The notes under the pieces were generated by a model. It saw only the letters and a program-made list of their open reading frames with translations. It was not told where the DNA came from and did not search any database. A stretch of DNA of 31,493 nt from Candidatus Brocadiaceae bacterium (GTDB lineage: Bacteria > Planctomycetota > Brocadiia > SM23-32): contig JAUWZH010000001.1 in NCBI GenBank assembly GCA_030615435.1, positions 1-31,493 of the forward strand, given 5' to 3'. Within the stretch, counting starts at the first letter, position 1. Each line of letters opens with the position of its first letter. This document shows, piece by piece, positions 22,382-31,016 of the stretch. A program made the translations under genes and the position numbers.

Positions 22382-22441
22382 GGGGGGTGCGGCCAGCCGC
22401 GAAGCGCCAAACGCGCACCTGCGTGTCGCCGCCGCTTGACG

Positions 22442-22468
22442 GCCGGCCGGGATATTTCCCGGGCCGGC
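22442..22468. terminator. Strong hairpin between convergent genes
   Basis: GCCGGCCGGGA-TATT-TCCCGGGCCGGC, an 11-bp stem with one bulged C and a 4-nt loop, between the ends of gltX (+) and the tRNA-binding protein gene (-). Only TTC follows, so it is not a classical T-run terminator. It may protect both 3' ends or work with Rho. Confidence 0.5.
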
Positions 22469-22499
22469 TTCAATGGCTACAATCGGATCAGCCCCAGCG

Positions 22500-22823
22500 C
22501 TACAGCACCGGTGAGCCCGGGGCGATGGGCCTGTCGAGGGTCAGCACTACTACGTTGTCCCCCTCCTGGGCGGCGAGCAACATGCCCCGGCTCTCGACGC
22601 CCCGCAGGCGGACAGGTTCCAGATTCGTGACGACGACGATCAGCTTGCCCTCAAGCTCTTCATTCGCGTAGTGGCCTTTCAGGCCGACCACGAGTATGCG
22701 CGGCTGCTCCTCCCCCACGTCCACGCGCATCACCATGAGCTTGTCAGCGTTGGGATGGTCCTCAACCGAAAGGACTTTGCCGACCTTCAACTCGACTTTC
22801 TCGAAATCCTGCATGTCAATCAT
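22500..22823 (-). CDS. Free-standing tRNA-binding OB-fold protein (Trbp111 / MetG C-terminal type)
   Basis: 107 aa. The OB-fold tRNA-binding domain is complete: MQDFEKVELKVGKVLSVEDH, PNADKLMVMRVDVGEEQPR, ILVVGLKGHYANEELEGKLI, VVVTNLEPVRLRGVESRGM and LLAA. This domain is fused to the end of many MetRS enzymes and also occurs alone as Trbp111 or CsaA-like dimers that bind the tRNA elbow. Here no MetRS body precedes it. The start is the ATG at 22823 with GGAGG 8 nt upstream; the longer frame to 22874 has no site. A TATAAT (22868-22863) lies close upstream with a poor -35. The neighbours are translation genes. Confidence 0.88.
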   Translation of the reverse strand: MIDMQDFEKVELKVGKVLSVEDHPNADKLMVMRVDVGEEQPRILVVGLKGHYANEELEGKLIVVVTNLEPVRLRGVESRGMLLAAQEGDNVVVLTLDRPIAPGSPVL

Positions 22824-23375
22824 TGGAAATCCTCCGCACAAAAGGGGGAACGGATGGAGGGTATTATAGAACATTCGCGCGCTTTTTCATCGAGATTCGG
22901 GGCGCGGAATCCTTTTCCGCCCATCGGGATGAATGCCGTGGGACGGTGAGATTTTGCTTGACAAGGCCCTGGGAAGCGGGTAAAGTAATGGTCTCGCAAG
23001 AAGGCACTCCACAGAAGTTTTTCTCCTGACTTTCGCTCAGACATCTCCCGGGTTGAGGCCGAATCGGCAGAAGTGGTCTTCAGCGGGGGTATCATCTCTG
23101 TATCCCCATTGCGAACGGCACAGCCTGGGAAGATGGTATCCTGGGCCGCAAGCAACACACCGCGAAGGTCCGGCGCAGGGGTCGCAAGTGCAGTCTTCCC
23201 CAAACCGCCGGTAGTGTAGCTACGTTGGGCGCTATCCGGAGCCACCGAGCAACAAGCTGCTCCGCTCTTGCAGCCGGTCATCACGAGCGCCCCGGCAACC
23301 TGTTGAGACAGCATGGCCCGGCCGCTTCGGCTCCAAGCGGGTCGGAGGCGGCAGCAAGCAAAGGCCCGCGTTTCG
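22824..23375. other. Divergent regulatory region and long polA leader
   Basis: Between two divergent genes. It contains a TATAAT box for the minus-strand gene (22863-22868) and the polA-directed promoter at 22958-22986, which would give an untranslated leader of about 385 nt. A minus-strand frame ending at 22820 and starting with ATG 23314 reads like a short lipoprotein (VAGALVMTGCKSG) but has no ribosome site and runs over both promoters. I do not annotate it as a gene. Confidence 0.4.
22958..22986 (+). promoter_or_regulatory. Sigma70 promoter, probably for polA
   Basis: Perfect TTGACA (22958-22963), 17-bp spacer, TAAAGT (22981-22986). No plus-strand gene starts before polA, so it most likely serves polA-coaE-rho. 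Confidence 0.6.
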
Positions 23376-26135
23376 ATGCCTCAACATCTTTTCCTCATAG
23401 ACGGGCACGCCCACTGTTATCAGGCATATTATGCCATCAAGGGGCTCACCGGGCCGAACGGCGAACCAGTCAATGCAATCTACGGTTTTGCGCGAATGCT
23501 CAGAAGGATCCGGATGGAGTATCACCCCGACTACCTTGCGGTGGTGTTCGATCCGCCCGGCAAGGTCTTCCGCCATGAGATCTACGACGCTTACAAGGCC
23601 ACGCGCAAACCGATGCCGGAGGACCTGCGGCGCCAGTTCCCACTTATCCGCGAGATGCTCGCGCGGCAGCAAACGCCCGGACTCGTCGTGGATGGCTACG
23701 AGGCCGACGACGTAATGGCGTCGGCGGCGCGACTCGCCGCTCGGCAGGGCGTGGCGTCAGTGTTGGTCACAACTGACAAGGACGCCGAGCAACTGATAGA
23801 CGAGATGACCACCGTCCTGCACGTGCGCAAGGACCGGACAATCCGACTCGACCCCGAGTCCCTGAAGGAAAAACGCGGCGTGGAGTCCTGGCAAGTGGTG
23901 GAGATGATGGCCCTCGCCGGCGATTCGAGCGATAACATCCCCGGAGCGTCAGGCGTGGGTCTGAAGACGGCCACGAAGCTCATCCAGGAGTTCGGCAGCG
24001 TGGCGAAGCTCTACGAGAACCTGGACCGGGTCCGCAGCGAGTCGCTGCGCAAGCGCCTGGCTGAGAACCGCGAGCAGGTCGAGCTGAGCCGACGACTGGC
24101 CACGATAGACCGGGAGGTGCCCCTGGAGCTAGACCTGGAGCAGTGCCGAACGGACCGCGCCGACACAAGAGAGCTGAACGAGTTCTACCGGGCGCTCGGC
24201 TTCCGGTCCCTGATCGAAGGGGAAGGTGGCTCTGTGACAACCGTGCAGGCTGCACCGGATCGGCAGGGCTCTCTCTTCGGCTCCGAGACCGAGGCGGCGG
24301 AGGCCCCGGAGTTCGAGGACATTTCCACCGGGAAAGTGGACTACCGGATCGTCCGTTCGCTGGCCGAGGTGCGGCGCCTCGCCGGGCAGCTTCAAGAGCG
24401 AGGCTCGTTCGCCTTCGACCTGGAGACCACCAGCCTCGATCCCCACGAGGCGCAGATCGTTGGATTCGCGCTGAGCTGGCAGGAGCATCAGGGTGTCTAC
24501 GTGCCGGCGGCCGGCCCCCCGGGCGAAGAACTCTGCCCCGCGCGGCAGGTGCTCGCCGAACTCAAGCCGCTGCTGGAAGACCCCTCCGTCGGCAAGATGG
24601 GGCAGAACCTCAAATACGACATGTCTGTGCTCAAGAATTACGAGGTCGAGCTGCGCGGGATCGCCTGCGACACCATGGTGGCCTCCTATCTGCTCGACCC
24701 CTCCGATATGAGCCACGGGCTCGACGCGCTGGCGCGAAAACACCTGAACTACCGGACCATCCCGATTTCCGAACTCATCGGCAAGGGCCGCGATCAGCTC
24801 TCGATGGCCGCCGTGCCGGTGGAACGGGTTGCTCGCTACGCATGTGAAGACGCGGACGTGGCCTTCAGGCTGGCGGAGGTCCTGATGCCTCGGCTCGAGG
24901 AGCAGGAGCTGCTGCCGCTGTTCCGCCACCTGGAACTGCCGCTCATCCCCGTGCTCGCCGAAATGGAATGGCGAGGCATAAAAATATCTGAGGAGGAGCT
25001 CAAAGCAGCCAGCAGGGAGTTCGAGCTGGAGCTCAGAGTGCTCGAAGAGCGCATACACCAGCAGGCGGGAGAGGAATTCAACCTCAACTCGCCCAAGCAA
25101 CTGAGTCGGGTGCTGTTCGAGCGGCTCGGGCTGCCGCGCCCGGCGGGCAAGGAGCGCACCACGGGGTATTCGACGGAGAGTTCCGTGCTGGAGAACCTCG
25201 CCCGGGATCACCCCATCGCCGGGAACCTGCTGCGCTGGCGCGAGTTGAGCAAGTTGAAGAGCACCTATGCCGACGCCCTGCTGGGTCTCGTCAACAGCCG
25301 CACCGGCCGCCTGCACACCTCGTTCAATCAGACCGGAACGGCCACGGGCCGCCTGTCCAGCAGCGAGCCGAACCTGCAGAATATCCCCGTGCGCACGCCG
25401 CTCGGCCGGCGCATCCGCCGGGCCTTCGTGCCGGGCGAGCCGGACATGCTCCTGCTCAGCGCGGACTACTCGCAGGTTGAGCTCCGCGTGCTGGCCCATT
25501 GCTCGGGGGACGAAGCGCTCCAGGAGGCATTCCGGCGGGACCGCGACATCCACCGTTTCGTCGCAGCGCAGGTCAACGGGGTGCCGGAAGAGCGAGTCAC
25601 GTCCGAGATGCGCCGGCAGGCAAAGGCCGTGAATTTCGGGATTATCTATGGCCAGAGTCCTTACGGGCTGAGCCGCCAGATCGGCATCTCCGTGGAAGAT
25701 GCGAGGCGGTTCATCGGGGGTTACTTCGAGCGCTACCCGGAGGTGAAGAGATTCATCGGCGCGACCATCGCGGGGGCCCGCAGGAGCGGTTACGTGCGCA
25801 CGCTTGCCGGGCGGAGGCGCGCGGTTCCCGGCATACGCTCGAGCGGCAACGTCCGCAGCGCTGCCGAGCGTATCGCCGTCAACAGCGTCATACAGGGCTC
25901 GGCGGCGGACCTGATTAAGATGGCAATGATCGCCATCAGCCGCGAGCTCCCCGCGGTCAGCCCTCGCAGCGCCATGCTTCTGCAGATCCACGACGAGTTG
26001 CTCTTCGAGGTGCCCGAGGCGGACCTGGAGAGCGTGCGTGGGTTTGTGGTGGAGAAGATGAGCGGCGCAATGGAGTTGTCCATTCCGCTCAAGGTGGAAG
26101 TGGCTGTCGGCAAGAACTGGGAAGAAAGCAAGTGA
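23376..26135 (+). CDS. polA: DNA polymerase I
   Basis: 919 aa, all three domains. 5'-3' exonuclease first (LFLIDGHAHCYQAYYAIKGL, DGYEADDVMAS, TTDKDAEQL, LAGDSSDNIPGASGVGLKTA). The proofreading domain keeps its acidic residues: FDLETT (Asp348, Glu350), QNLKYD (Asp415) and YACEDAD (Tyr488, Asp492), so it should be active, unlike in Taq or many planctomycete-unrelated thermophile enzymes. Polymerase motif A ADYSQVELRVLAHCSGDE (Asp697), motif B RRQAKAVNFGIIYG with Phe754 and Tyr758, motif C QIHDELLFEVPE (His872, Asp873). The start is the ATG at 23376, which gives the normal MPQHLFLIDGH head; an ATG at 23313 adds 21 odd residues. Its stop overlaps coaE by 4 bp. Confidence 0.96.
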   Translation: MPQHLFLIDGHAHCYQAYYAIKGLTGPNGEPVNAIYGFARMLRRIRMEYHPDYLAVVFDPPGKVFRHEIYDAYKATRKPMPEDLRRQFPLIREMLARQQTPGLVVDGYEADDVMASAARLAARQGVASVLVTTDKDAEQLIDEMTTVLHVRKDRTIRLDPESLKEKRGVESWQVVEMMALAGDSSDNIPGASGVGLKTATKLIQEFGSVAKLYENLDRVRSESLRKRLAENREQVELSRRLATIDREVPLELDLEQCRTDRADTRELNEFYRALGFRSLIEGEGGSVTTVQAAPDRQGSLFGSETEAAEAPEFEDISTGKVDYRIVRSLAEVRRLAGQLQERGSFAFDLETTSLDPHEAQIVGFALSWQEHQGVYVPAAGPPGEELCPARQVLAELKPLLEDPSVGKMGQNLKYDMSVLKNYEVELRGIACDTMVASYLLDPSDMSHGLDALARKHLNYRTIPISELIGKGRDQLSMAAVPVERVARYACEDADVAFRLAEVLMPRLEEQELLPLFRHLELPLIPVLAEMEWRGIKISEEELKAASREFELELRVLEERIHQQAGEEFNLNSPKQLSRVLFERLGLPRPAGKERTTGYSTESSVLENLARDHPIAGNLLRWRELSKLKSTYADALLGLVNSRTGRLHTSFNQTGTATGRLSSSEPNLQNIPVRTPLGRRIRRAFVPGEPDMLLLSADYSQVELRVLAHCSGDEALQEAFRRDRDIHRFVAAQVNGVPEERVTSEMRRQAKAVNFGIIYGQSPYGLSRQIGISVEDARRFIGGYFERYPEVKRFIGATIAGARRSGYVRTLAGRRRAVPGIRSSGNVRSAAERIAVNSVIQGSAADLIKMAMIAISRELPAVSPRSAMLLQIHDELLFEVPEADLESVRGFVVEKMSGAMELSIPLKVEVAVGKNWEESK

Positions 26136-26788
26136 GCGGCCCGCCCGAAAGAAAGGGCAACGTCGCGCCCGTGGTGGGAGTGCTCGGCGCCGTGTGCAGC
26201 GGCAAGAGCACCGTGGCGCGGTTGATGGCCGAGCAGGGATTCGAACTCGTTGACGCCGATCGAATAGGGCACGAGGTGCTGGAGCAGCCGCAAGTTAAGA
26301 AACAGCTTCGCGATTCATTTGGAGATCACATGTTCAACGCCGACGGAACGCTCAACCGGGATGAACTCGGCCGGTGCGTGTTCCGTTGCGCGTCCTGTTT
26401 GGAAAGGCTCAATTCCATCGTCCATCCGCTCATCCTGGATGAGATCGCCCGAAAGATTCGACGGGTCAGGCGCGGCGCAGCGGCCCGCCCCATCGTCCTG
26501 GATGCAGCCCTGCTGATGGAGAAGAACCTGAACGAGCAATACTGCGACCTGCTGGTTTTCGTGGACGCTCCCGAGGAGGCCCGCAAGGCCCGCGCCAGGT
26601 GCCAGCGGGGCTGGAGTGCGGCCGAGCTTTCCCGCCGCCACGCAGCCCAGATGGCACCCGAACTCAAGAGGCGGCAAGCCGATCTTGTGATCGACAACTC
26701 AGGGGCGGAACGCGAATTGCGTGCAGCGGTAAGTGTTCTGGTTAGCCGCATCCGGAAAAGATTCTATTGCGCCGGGGCAGGCCGGTAA
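26132..26788 (+). CDS. coaE: Dephospho-CoA kinase
   Basis: 218 aa. Last step of coenzyme A synthesis, ATP-dependent phosphorylation of the ribose 3'-OH. P-loop GAVCSGKST (about 19-27), LVDADRIGHEVLEQ with the substrate-site Asp, LNSIVHPLI, LDAALLMEKNLNEQYCDLLVFVDAP, and the CoA-site/lid RCQRGWSAAELSRRHAAQM. GTG start overlapping the polA stop (GTGA); the polA-coaE pairing is common in bacteria. The usual G-x-x-G-S/C-GKS/T form of the P-loop is kept. The last ~25 residues are less conserved and basic. Confidence 0.93.
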   Translation: MSGPPERKGNVAPVVGVLGAVCSGKSTVARLMAEQGFELVDADRIGHEVLEQPQVKKQLRDSFGDHMFNADGTLNRDELGRCVFRCASCLERLNSIVHPLILDEIARKIRRVRRGAAARPIVLDAALLMEKNLNEQYCDLLVFVDAPEEARKARARCQRGWSAAELSRRHAAQMAPELKRRQADLVIDNSGAERELRAAVSVLVSRIRKRFYCAGAGR

Positions 26789-26860
26789 GGCGCGAGGAGC
26801 GCCGACCCCCGCCACGGCATGGAAGACCCCTTTCAGGCAGGCCCACAGGAGGAGCTAACA

Positions 26861-28186
26861 GTGGCAAGTTCGTACTCGACGAAAGAGTCAAGGGAAAGAA
26901 CCATTCCGCACAAGCCCAAGGGTGGGTTCCATATCGAGCAGCTGCAAAAAATGACCATGAAGCAATTGCAGGAGCTCGCTCGCACTGAAGGCGTGGGGAA
27001 CTACTCCGGCCTCAAGAAGCAGGAACTCGTATTCGAGGTTCTCAAGGCCCGCGTCAACAAGGACGGAATGATGTACGGGGAGGGGGTGCTCGAGGTGCTG
27101 CCCGAGGGTTTCGGGTTCCTGCGCTCTCCCGACTACAGCTACATGCCGAGCCCCGACGACATCTATGTGTCCCCCAGCCAGATTCGCCGCTTCAGGCTGC
27201 GCACCGGCCACATTGTGTCGGGGCAGATACGCTCGCCCAAGGATAACGAGCGCTACTTCGCCCTGCTCAAGGTGGAGGCGGTGAACTACGAGAGCCCCGA
27301 CGCGATCGCAGAGACGATCGTCTTCGAGGACCTCACGCCCTTGCACCCGAACGAGCGCTTCATTCTCGAGACCACCTCCGACAGGCTGGAAACCCGAATC
27401 ATAGACATGATCACGCCCGTCGGCAAGGGGCAGCGAGGGCTGATCGTGGCGGCCCCCAGGACCGGCAAGACCATCCTGCTGCAAATGATGGCCAATGCGA
27501 TCCTGAACAACCACCCGGATTGCTACGTCATCATCCTGCTGATTGACGAGCGGCCGGAAGAGGTGACCGACATGACGCGCAACGTTCCCGCGGCAGAGGT
27601 CATCAGCTCAACCTTCGACGAGCCCCCCAGCCGCCACGTACAGGTCGCCAGCATGGTGATCGAGAAAGCCCGCCGCATGGTGGAATACGGGCGCGATGTC
27701 GTAATTTTCCTGGACTCAATCACCAGGCTGGCCCGGGCGCACAATGCAGAGGTGCCACACAGCGGCAAGATCCTCACCGGGGGCGTGGAATCCACCGCCC
27801 TGCAGAAGCCTAAAAGATTCCTCGGCAGCGCCAGGAACATCGAGGAAGGCGGGAGCCTGAGCATCATCGGAACCGCCCTCATCAACACCGGCAGCAGAAT
27901 GGACGATGTGATCTACGAAGAGTTCAAAGCCACCGGCAACATGGAGCTGCACCTGGACCGCAACCTCGCCGACCGGCGCATCTTCCCGGCCATAGACGTG
28001 ACGCGAAGCGGCACCCGCCGGGAGGAACTGCTCATGGACCCGGATGAGCTCAAGCGCGTGCGCCTGCTGCACAGGATGCTCGGCGACCTCGCCCCCCAGG
28101 AATCCATTGATGTGCTGAGCAGGAAACTCAAGCAGACCCAGAACAACGCCGAGTTCCTCATGAGCATCAACATCGACGGCCAGTAG
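26861..28186 (+). CDS. rho: Transcription termination factor Rho
   Basis: 441 aa hexameric RNA helicase. N-terminal helical SAP-like part (MTMKQLQELARTEGVGNYSG, LKKQELVFEVLKA), RNA-binding cold-shock fold with RNP motif GFGFLRSPDYSY, then the RecA-type motor: Walker A AAPRTGKT (about 197-204), Walker B VVIFLDS (about 280-286), Q-loop HSGKILTGGVES and the R-loop/RNA-contact block ALQKPKRFLGSARNIEEGGS. The C-terminal GTGNMELHL-type segment reads ATGNMELHLDRNLADRRIFP. The GTG at 26861 is chosen because AGGAGGAG (26847-26854) lies just before it; the upstream ATG 26819 adds 14 residues without family similarity. Third gene of the polA-coaE-rho cluster. Confidence 0.97.
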   Translation: MASSYSTKESRERTIPHKPKGGFHIEQLQKMTMKQLQELARTEGVGNYSGLKKQELVFEVLKARVNKDGMMYGEGVLEVLPEGFGFLRSPDYSYMPSPDDIYVSPSQIRRFRLRTGHIVSGQIRSPKDNERYFALLKVEAVNYESPDAIAETIVFEDLTPLHPNERFILETTSDRLETRIIDMITPVGKGQRGLIVAAPRTGKTILLQMMANAILNNHPDCYVIILLIDERPEEVTDMTRNVPAAEVISSTFDEPPSRHVQVASMVIEKARRMVEYGRDVVIFLDSITRLARAHNAEVPHSGKILTGGVESTALQKPKRFLGSARNIEEGGSLSIIGTALINTGSRMDDVIYEEFKATGNMELHLDRNLADRRIFPAIDVTRSGTRREELLMDPDELKRVRLLHRMLGDLAPQESIDVLSRKLKQTQNNAEFLMSINIDGQ

Positions 28187-28201
28187 CGGCACTGCCGGGC
28201 A

Positions 28202-31006
28202 TCACTCGCGCCCATCCGGGTTCGCATCCGGGCGGGTCCGCTGGGAGTACAAGTAGAACTGGTCCCGCGCGGCGCGGTTCTCGGGGGCGATCTGAAGTGC
28301 CTTCTCGGCGAGCCTCGCCGCTTCCTCGTAGCGTTCGGCCCGCCCGTATAGGTAGCTGAGCCGCACCAGCGCTTCGACGTTGCGCGGATCGTGCTCCAGC
28401 ACCTCATGCAGCCGCCTCGCGGCATTCTTCGCCTCCCCGCCGGCAAGGTGGATGCGCGCAAGGCGGAGCATGACCTCCACCGAGTCAGGCTCTTCAGCGA
28501 GTGCCGCCTCATAGGCGACAAGTGCGTCCTCCCCTCGTCCCAGCGCCTCCAGGCTGCGCCCACGCCAGTACCAGACGGCGAACGTGTCCTCCTCCGGCCG
28601 CGCCTCCGCCCTGAGCAGCGCCAGCGATTCCTGCGGAAGCCCGAACTGCATCAGTGCGATGGCGAGCTTCAACCTGCGGCTCTCCACGTCCGGCGCAAAC
28701 AGCTCGAGGTCCACAGCGGGGCTTTCAAGAACGTCGCTGAGCTCCCGCACCCCCTGCCCAGGCGACCCGCTCACGCGGGCAACCCTCCCGATCTGGTGCA
28801 GGAGCGTGTCGGTCTGAGCGACGTGAAACCCCCGGAGTTTCCGCAGGGCGAGTGCCTTTTCCTTCGCGCTGGAGAACTCCAGGGAATCGTCCAGATGGTC
28901 CCGAACCTCCAGGCGGTACTGCACCAGGAGAGCGAGCACCTCAGCCCTGCTCTGCTCGGCCAGGTCGCGGGCCAACACCGGCGCTCGCGAAGGAGAATCC
29001 CGCCTGTACGGCCGAGCGCCAGCACATAACTTCAGCAGGTGCTCCGGGGCCGCCGTGTAGCAGGCGATCACCTGTCTGGCGTCCCAGAATCCCCCCTGTC
29101 CCAGGTACACCCTTCGACGAGGCTCGAGGAACAACGAGCGGAGGCGCTTATAGTTCACTCGCGGCTTCTCGCCGCACAGCAGCACCACCTCGTCCCCGTA
29201 CAGAAACGTCCGCGTCCGGGGGAATACGGCAATCACCGTCGCCAGCACTCGCATCAGCTCTTTCCCGGTCAGCGCCCGCGTGGGGAGCCAGAGGACCAAT
29301 ACGCCTTCACTTTTCAGTGCCGTGCGCAGTCTGCTCAGGACTTCGAGATTCACAACCGACAGCGGGCATCGTGCCACTGTCAGGGGGCCAGGCCCGCAGA
29401 TGATCGCGTCAAGCCCCCCCGGAATGGGTGCGGCGGCGCCCAGAGCCGTGCTGTGGATGCGGATGACCCTGGCTTCCGGAGCGAGGACCTTCACCCCGAC
29501 GTCAGTCTCATCGAGGGCGGGCCCGACGACTCCGATGCCCTCGTTGCCCCTGGTTCCGGTCACTGCCAGGACCACAGCAAGCCGCACGGAACCGCTGTCG
29601 AGGCCGCGGTTCGAGGAAACCATATTCCCGCAGAAGAAGCGCCCGGTTTCCTGCCGGGCCTCTGCCATTGCCCTGAGCCCCCACGGATCGTATTGGACGC
29701 TCCTGATGTCCACGTCGCCGATGTCCGACTTCGGCCGGTCTCGCGGCGGCCGCTCGTTGAGCCTCCCCGGAATGTCCTTCAAGTACCAGACGAATGTGCG
29801 CCTCAGCCATCGCCATCTCAAGTTCGGCTCTCCCAGGAAGGTCCAGGCCAGCGCTGCCAGGGCCAGAGCCAGCACCGCGCCCGGCAAGGCAAGACGCCGG
29901 GGCAGCGCTCCCCCCTGTCTCATTGCGTTTACCCCCACAGGCGCCAGGGCGAGCACGCACAGGGATCCGGCAAGGACGTAATTCCACACGTGAGACGCGT
30001 CGGAGGGCAGCAAGAGCACTCCGGCGGCCCCGACTGCGGCTGCCACAGAACCGCTTGCCCGCCTCTTTCCTTCCGCTGCACCCTCGCCGCTCGCCGGCCT
30101 GAGCACCGCAAGGGCCGCCGCAAACGCCCACAGCGGGAACATCCGTTGAGGCTGCAGAAGGGAACGCCCGCTCTGGCAGACCGCCGATTCGCTGAAAATC
30201 AAATACGGATAGAACAGGAAAGACGATTCCAGCAACACGATGATGGCGAGCAGGCCGAGCACACGCGCCAGCAGCGACACGGATTCTGCCACCCGCCCGA
30301 CGTCCGGCAACATCACGCGGAGAACCAGTCCCACGCAGAAAGCAAGCGCGAGGTCTGCCGCCGCGTAGGCAAACCAGCCCGCAGCGTATGAATAGGTGCG
30401 AAGCAGCGCGACGCAAACGGCCCCCATGGCCGCACAAAGGAGGAGATTCCCCGCATGGCAAGCGTTGGAGCCCTCCGGCGCCCTCTCCTGCACATGCCTC
30501 CGAGACCCCTGAGGGGCGGGCACCACCAACGCCCACGCCGCTGCCGCACCGCCGAGCGCCAGCATCGTCCAGGCGTCACCGATGGCAGCAGCCAAACCCG
30601 CCGAGAGGGCCATGAAGCCGCCCGCAGCCCCGGCCACCAGGGCCAGCCTGAGCCCGGGGTGCGCCCTTGCGGGCGCGGCGAACAGAATCCCCGCCGGCAC
30701 CATGCCGACAGCCGCCAGAAGAGCCACACCACACGAGGATCCGACCGTGTTCCGCAGCCACCCCCACAATCCCCACACGAGCACCGCGGCAATCAGCAGG
30801 AGCCACTGCCCTGCCAGGCGGGGCCGCCAGAATCGCGGCACCACCTCCGCCCCGATGCTCCAGCCCGCCAGCAATGCCGCAATCCCCAGGGCAGCGACGG
30901 GTGCGGCGCCTCCGCAAGCGAGATCAAGGCGATGGAAGGCGAAAAAGACCAAACCTGCCAGCGCCGCTCCGCCGAGGAAAGACCGAATGCCCTGCGCGGC
31001 ATCCAT
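28202..31006 (-). CDS. Multi-pass membrane protein with degenerate spermidine-synthase-like domain and TPR repeats
   Basis: 934 aa from ATG 31006; TTG 31030 is an alternative with GGAG close ahead that would overlap the serS end. Numbers below are from the TTG. About 12-14 hydrophobic spans fill 15-400. Then a soluble domain (about 425-625) with the general plan of membrane-fused spermine/spermidine synthases: IGDVDIRSVQYDPWG, LDAIICGPGPLTVARCPLSV, VLSRLRTALKSEGVLVLWLP, TRALTGKELMRVLATVIAVF, TFLYGDEVVLLCG. The Rossmann GxGxG and the catalytic acidic pair are not visible, so polyamine synthesis is unlikely. A helical linker follows, and about four TPRs from 785 to 930 (WYWRGRSLEALGRGEDALVAY, EAALAEEPDS, LSYLYGRAERYEEAARLAEK). 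Function unknown, perhaps a scaffold. Convergent with rho, 15 bp between stops. Confidence 0.75.
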   Translation of the reverse strand: MDAAQGIRSFLGGAALAGLVFFAFHRLDLACGGAAPVAALGIAALLAGWSIGAEVVPRFWRPRLAGQWLLLIAAVLVWGLWGWLRNTVGSSCGVALLAAVGMVPAGILFAAPARAHPGLRLALVAGAAGGFMALSAGLAAAIGDAWTMLALGGAAAAWALVVPAPQGSRRHVQERAPEGSNACHAGNLLLCAAMGAVCVALLRTYSYAAGWFAYAAADLALAFCVGLVLRVMLPDVGRVAESVSLLARVLGLLAIIVLLESSFLFYPYLIFSESAVCQSGRSLLQPQRMFPLWAFAAALAVLRPASGEGAAEGKRRASGSVAAAVGAAGVLLLPSDASHVWNYVLAGSLCVLALAPVGVNAMRQGGALPRRLALPGAVLALALAALAWTFLGEPNLRWRWLRRTFVWYLKDIPGRLNERPPRDRPKSDIGDVDIRSVQYDPWGLRAMAEARQETGRFFCGNMVSSNRGLDSGSVRLAVVLAVTGTRGNEGIGVVGPALDETDVGVKVLAPEARVIRIHSTALGAAAPIPGGLDAIICGPGPLTVARCPLSVVNLEVLSRLRTALKSEGVLVLWLPTRALTGKELMRVLATVIAVFPRTRTFLYGDEVVLLCGEKPRVNYKRLRSLFLEPRRRVYLGQGGFWDARQVIACYTAAPEHLLKLCAGARPYRRDSPSRAPVLARDLAEQSRAEVLALLVQYRLEVRDHLDDSLEFSSAKEKALALRKLRGFHVAQTDTLLHQIGRVARVSGSPGQGVRELSDVLESPAVDLELFAPDVESRRLKLAIALMQFGLPQESLALLRAEARPEEDTFAVWYWRGRSLEALGRGEDALVAYEAALAEEPDSVEVMLRLARIHLAGGEAKNAARRLHEVLEHDPRNVEALVRLSYLYGRAERYEEAARLAEKALQIAPENRAARDQFYLYSQRTRPDANPDGRE

Positions 31007-31016
31007 CGTGGAAGGA

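Noticed and set aside
22820..23314. 164-aa minus-strand frame with a lipoprotein-like start
   Set aside because: No ribosome site, no clear hydrophobic signal core, and it crosses two promoters and the start of the next gene. Kept only as a low-interest finding.
24129..25991. 620-aa minus-strand frame opposite polA
   Set aside because: Long only because of high GC; polA motifs on the plus strand are complete.
29039..30391. 450-aa plus-strand frame opposite the membrane/TPR gene
   Set aside because: Gln/His/Pro/Arg-rich shadow; no domain.
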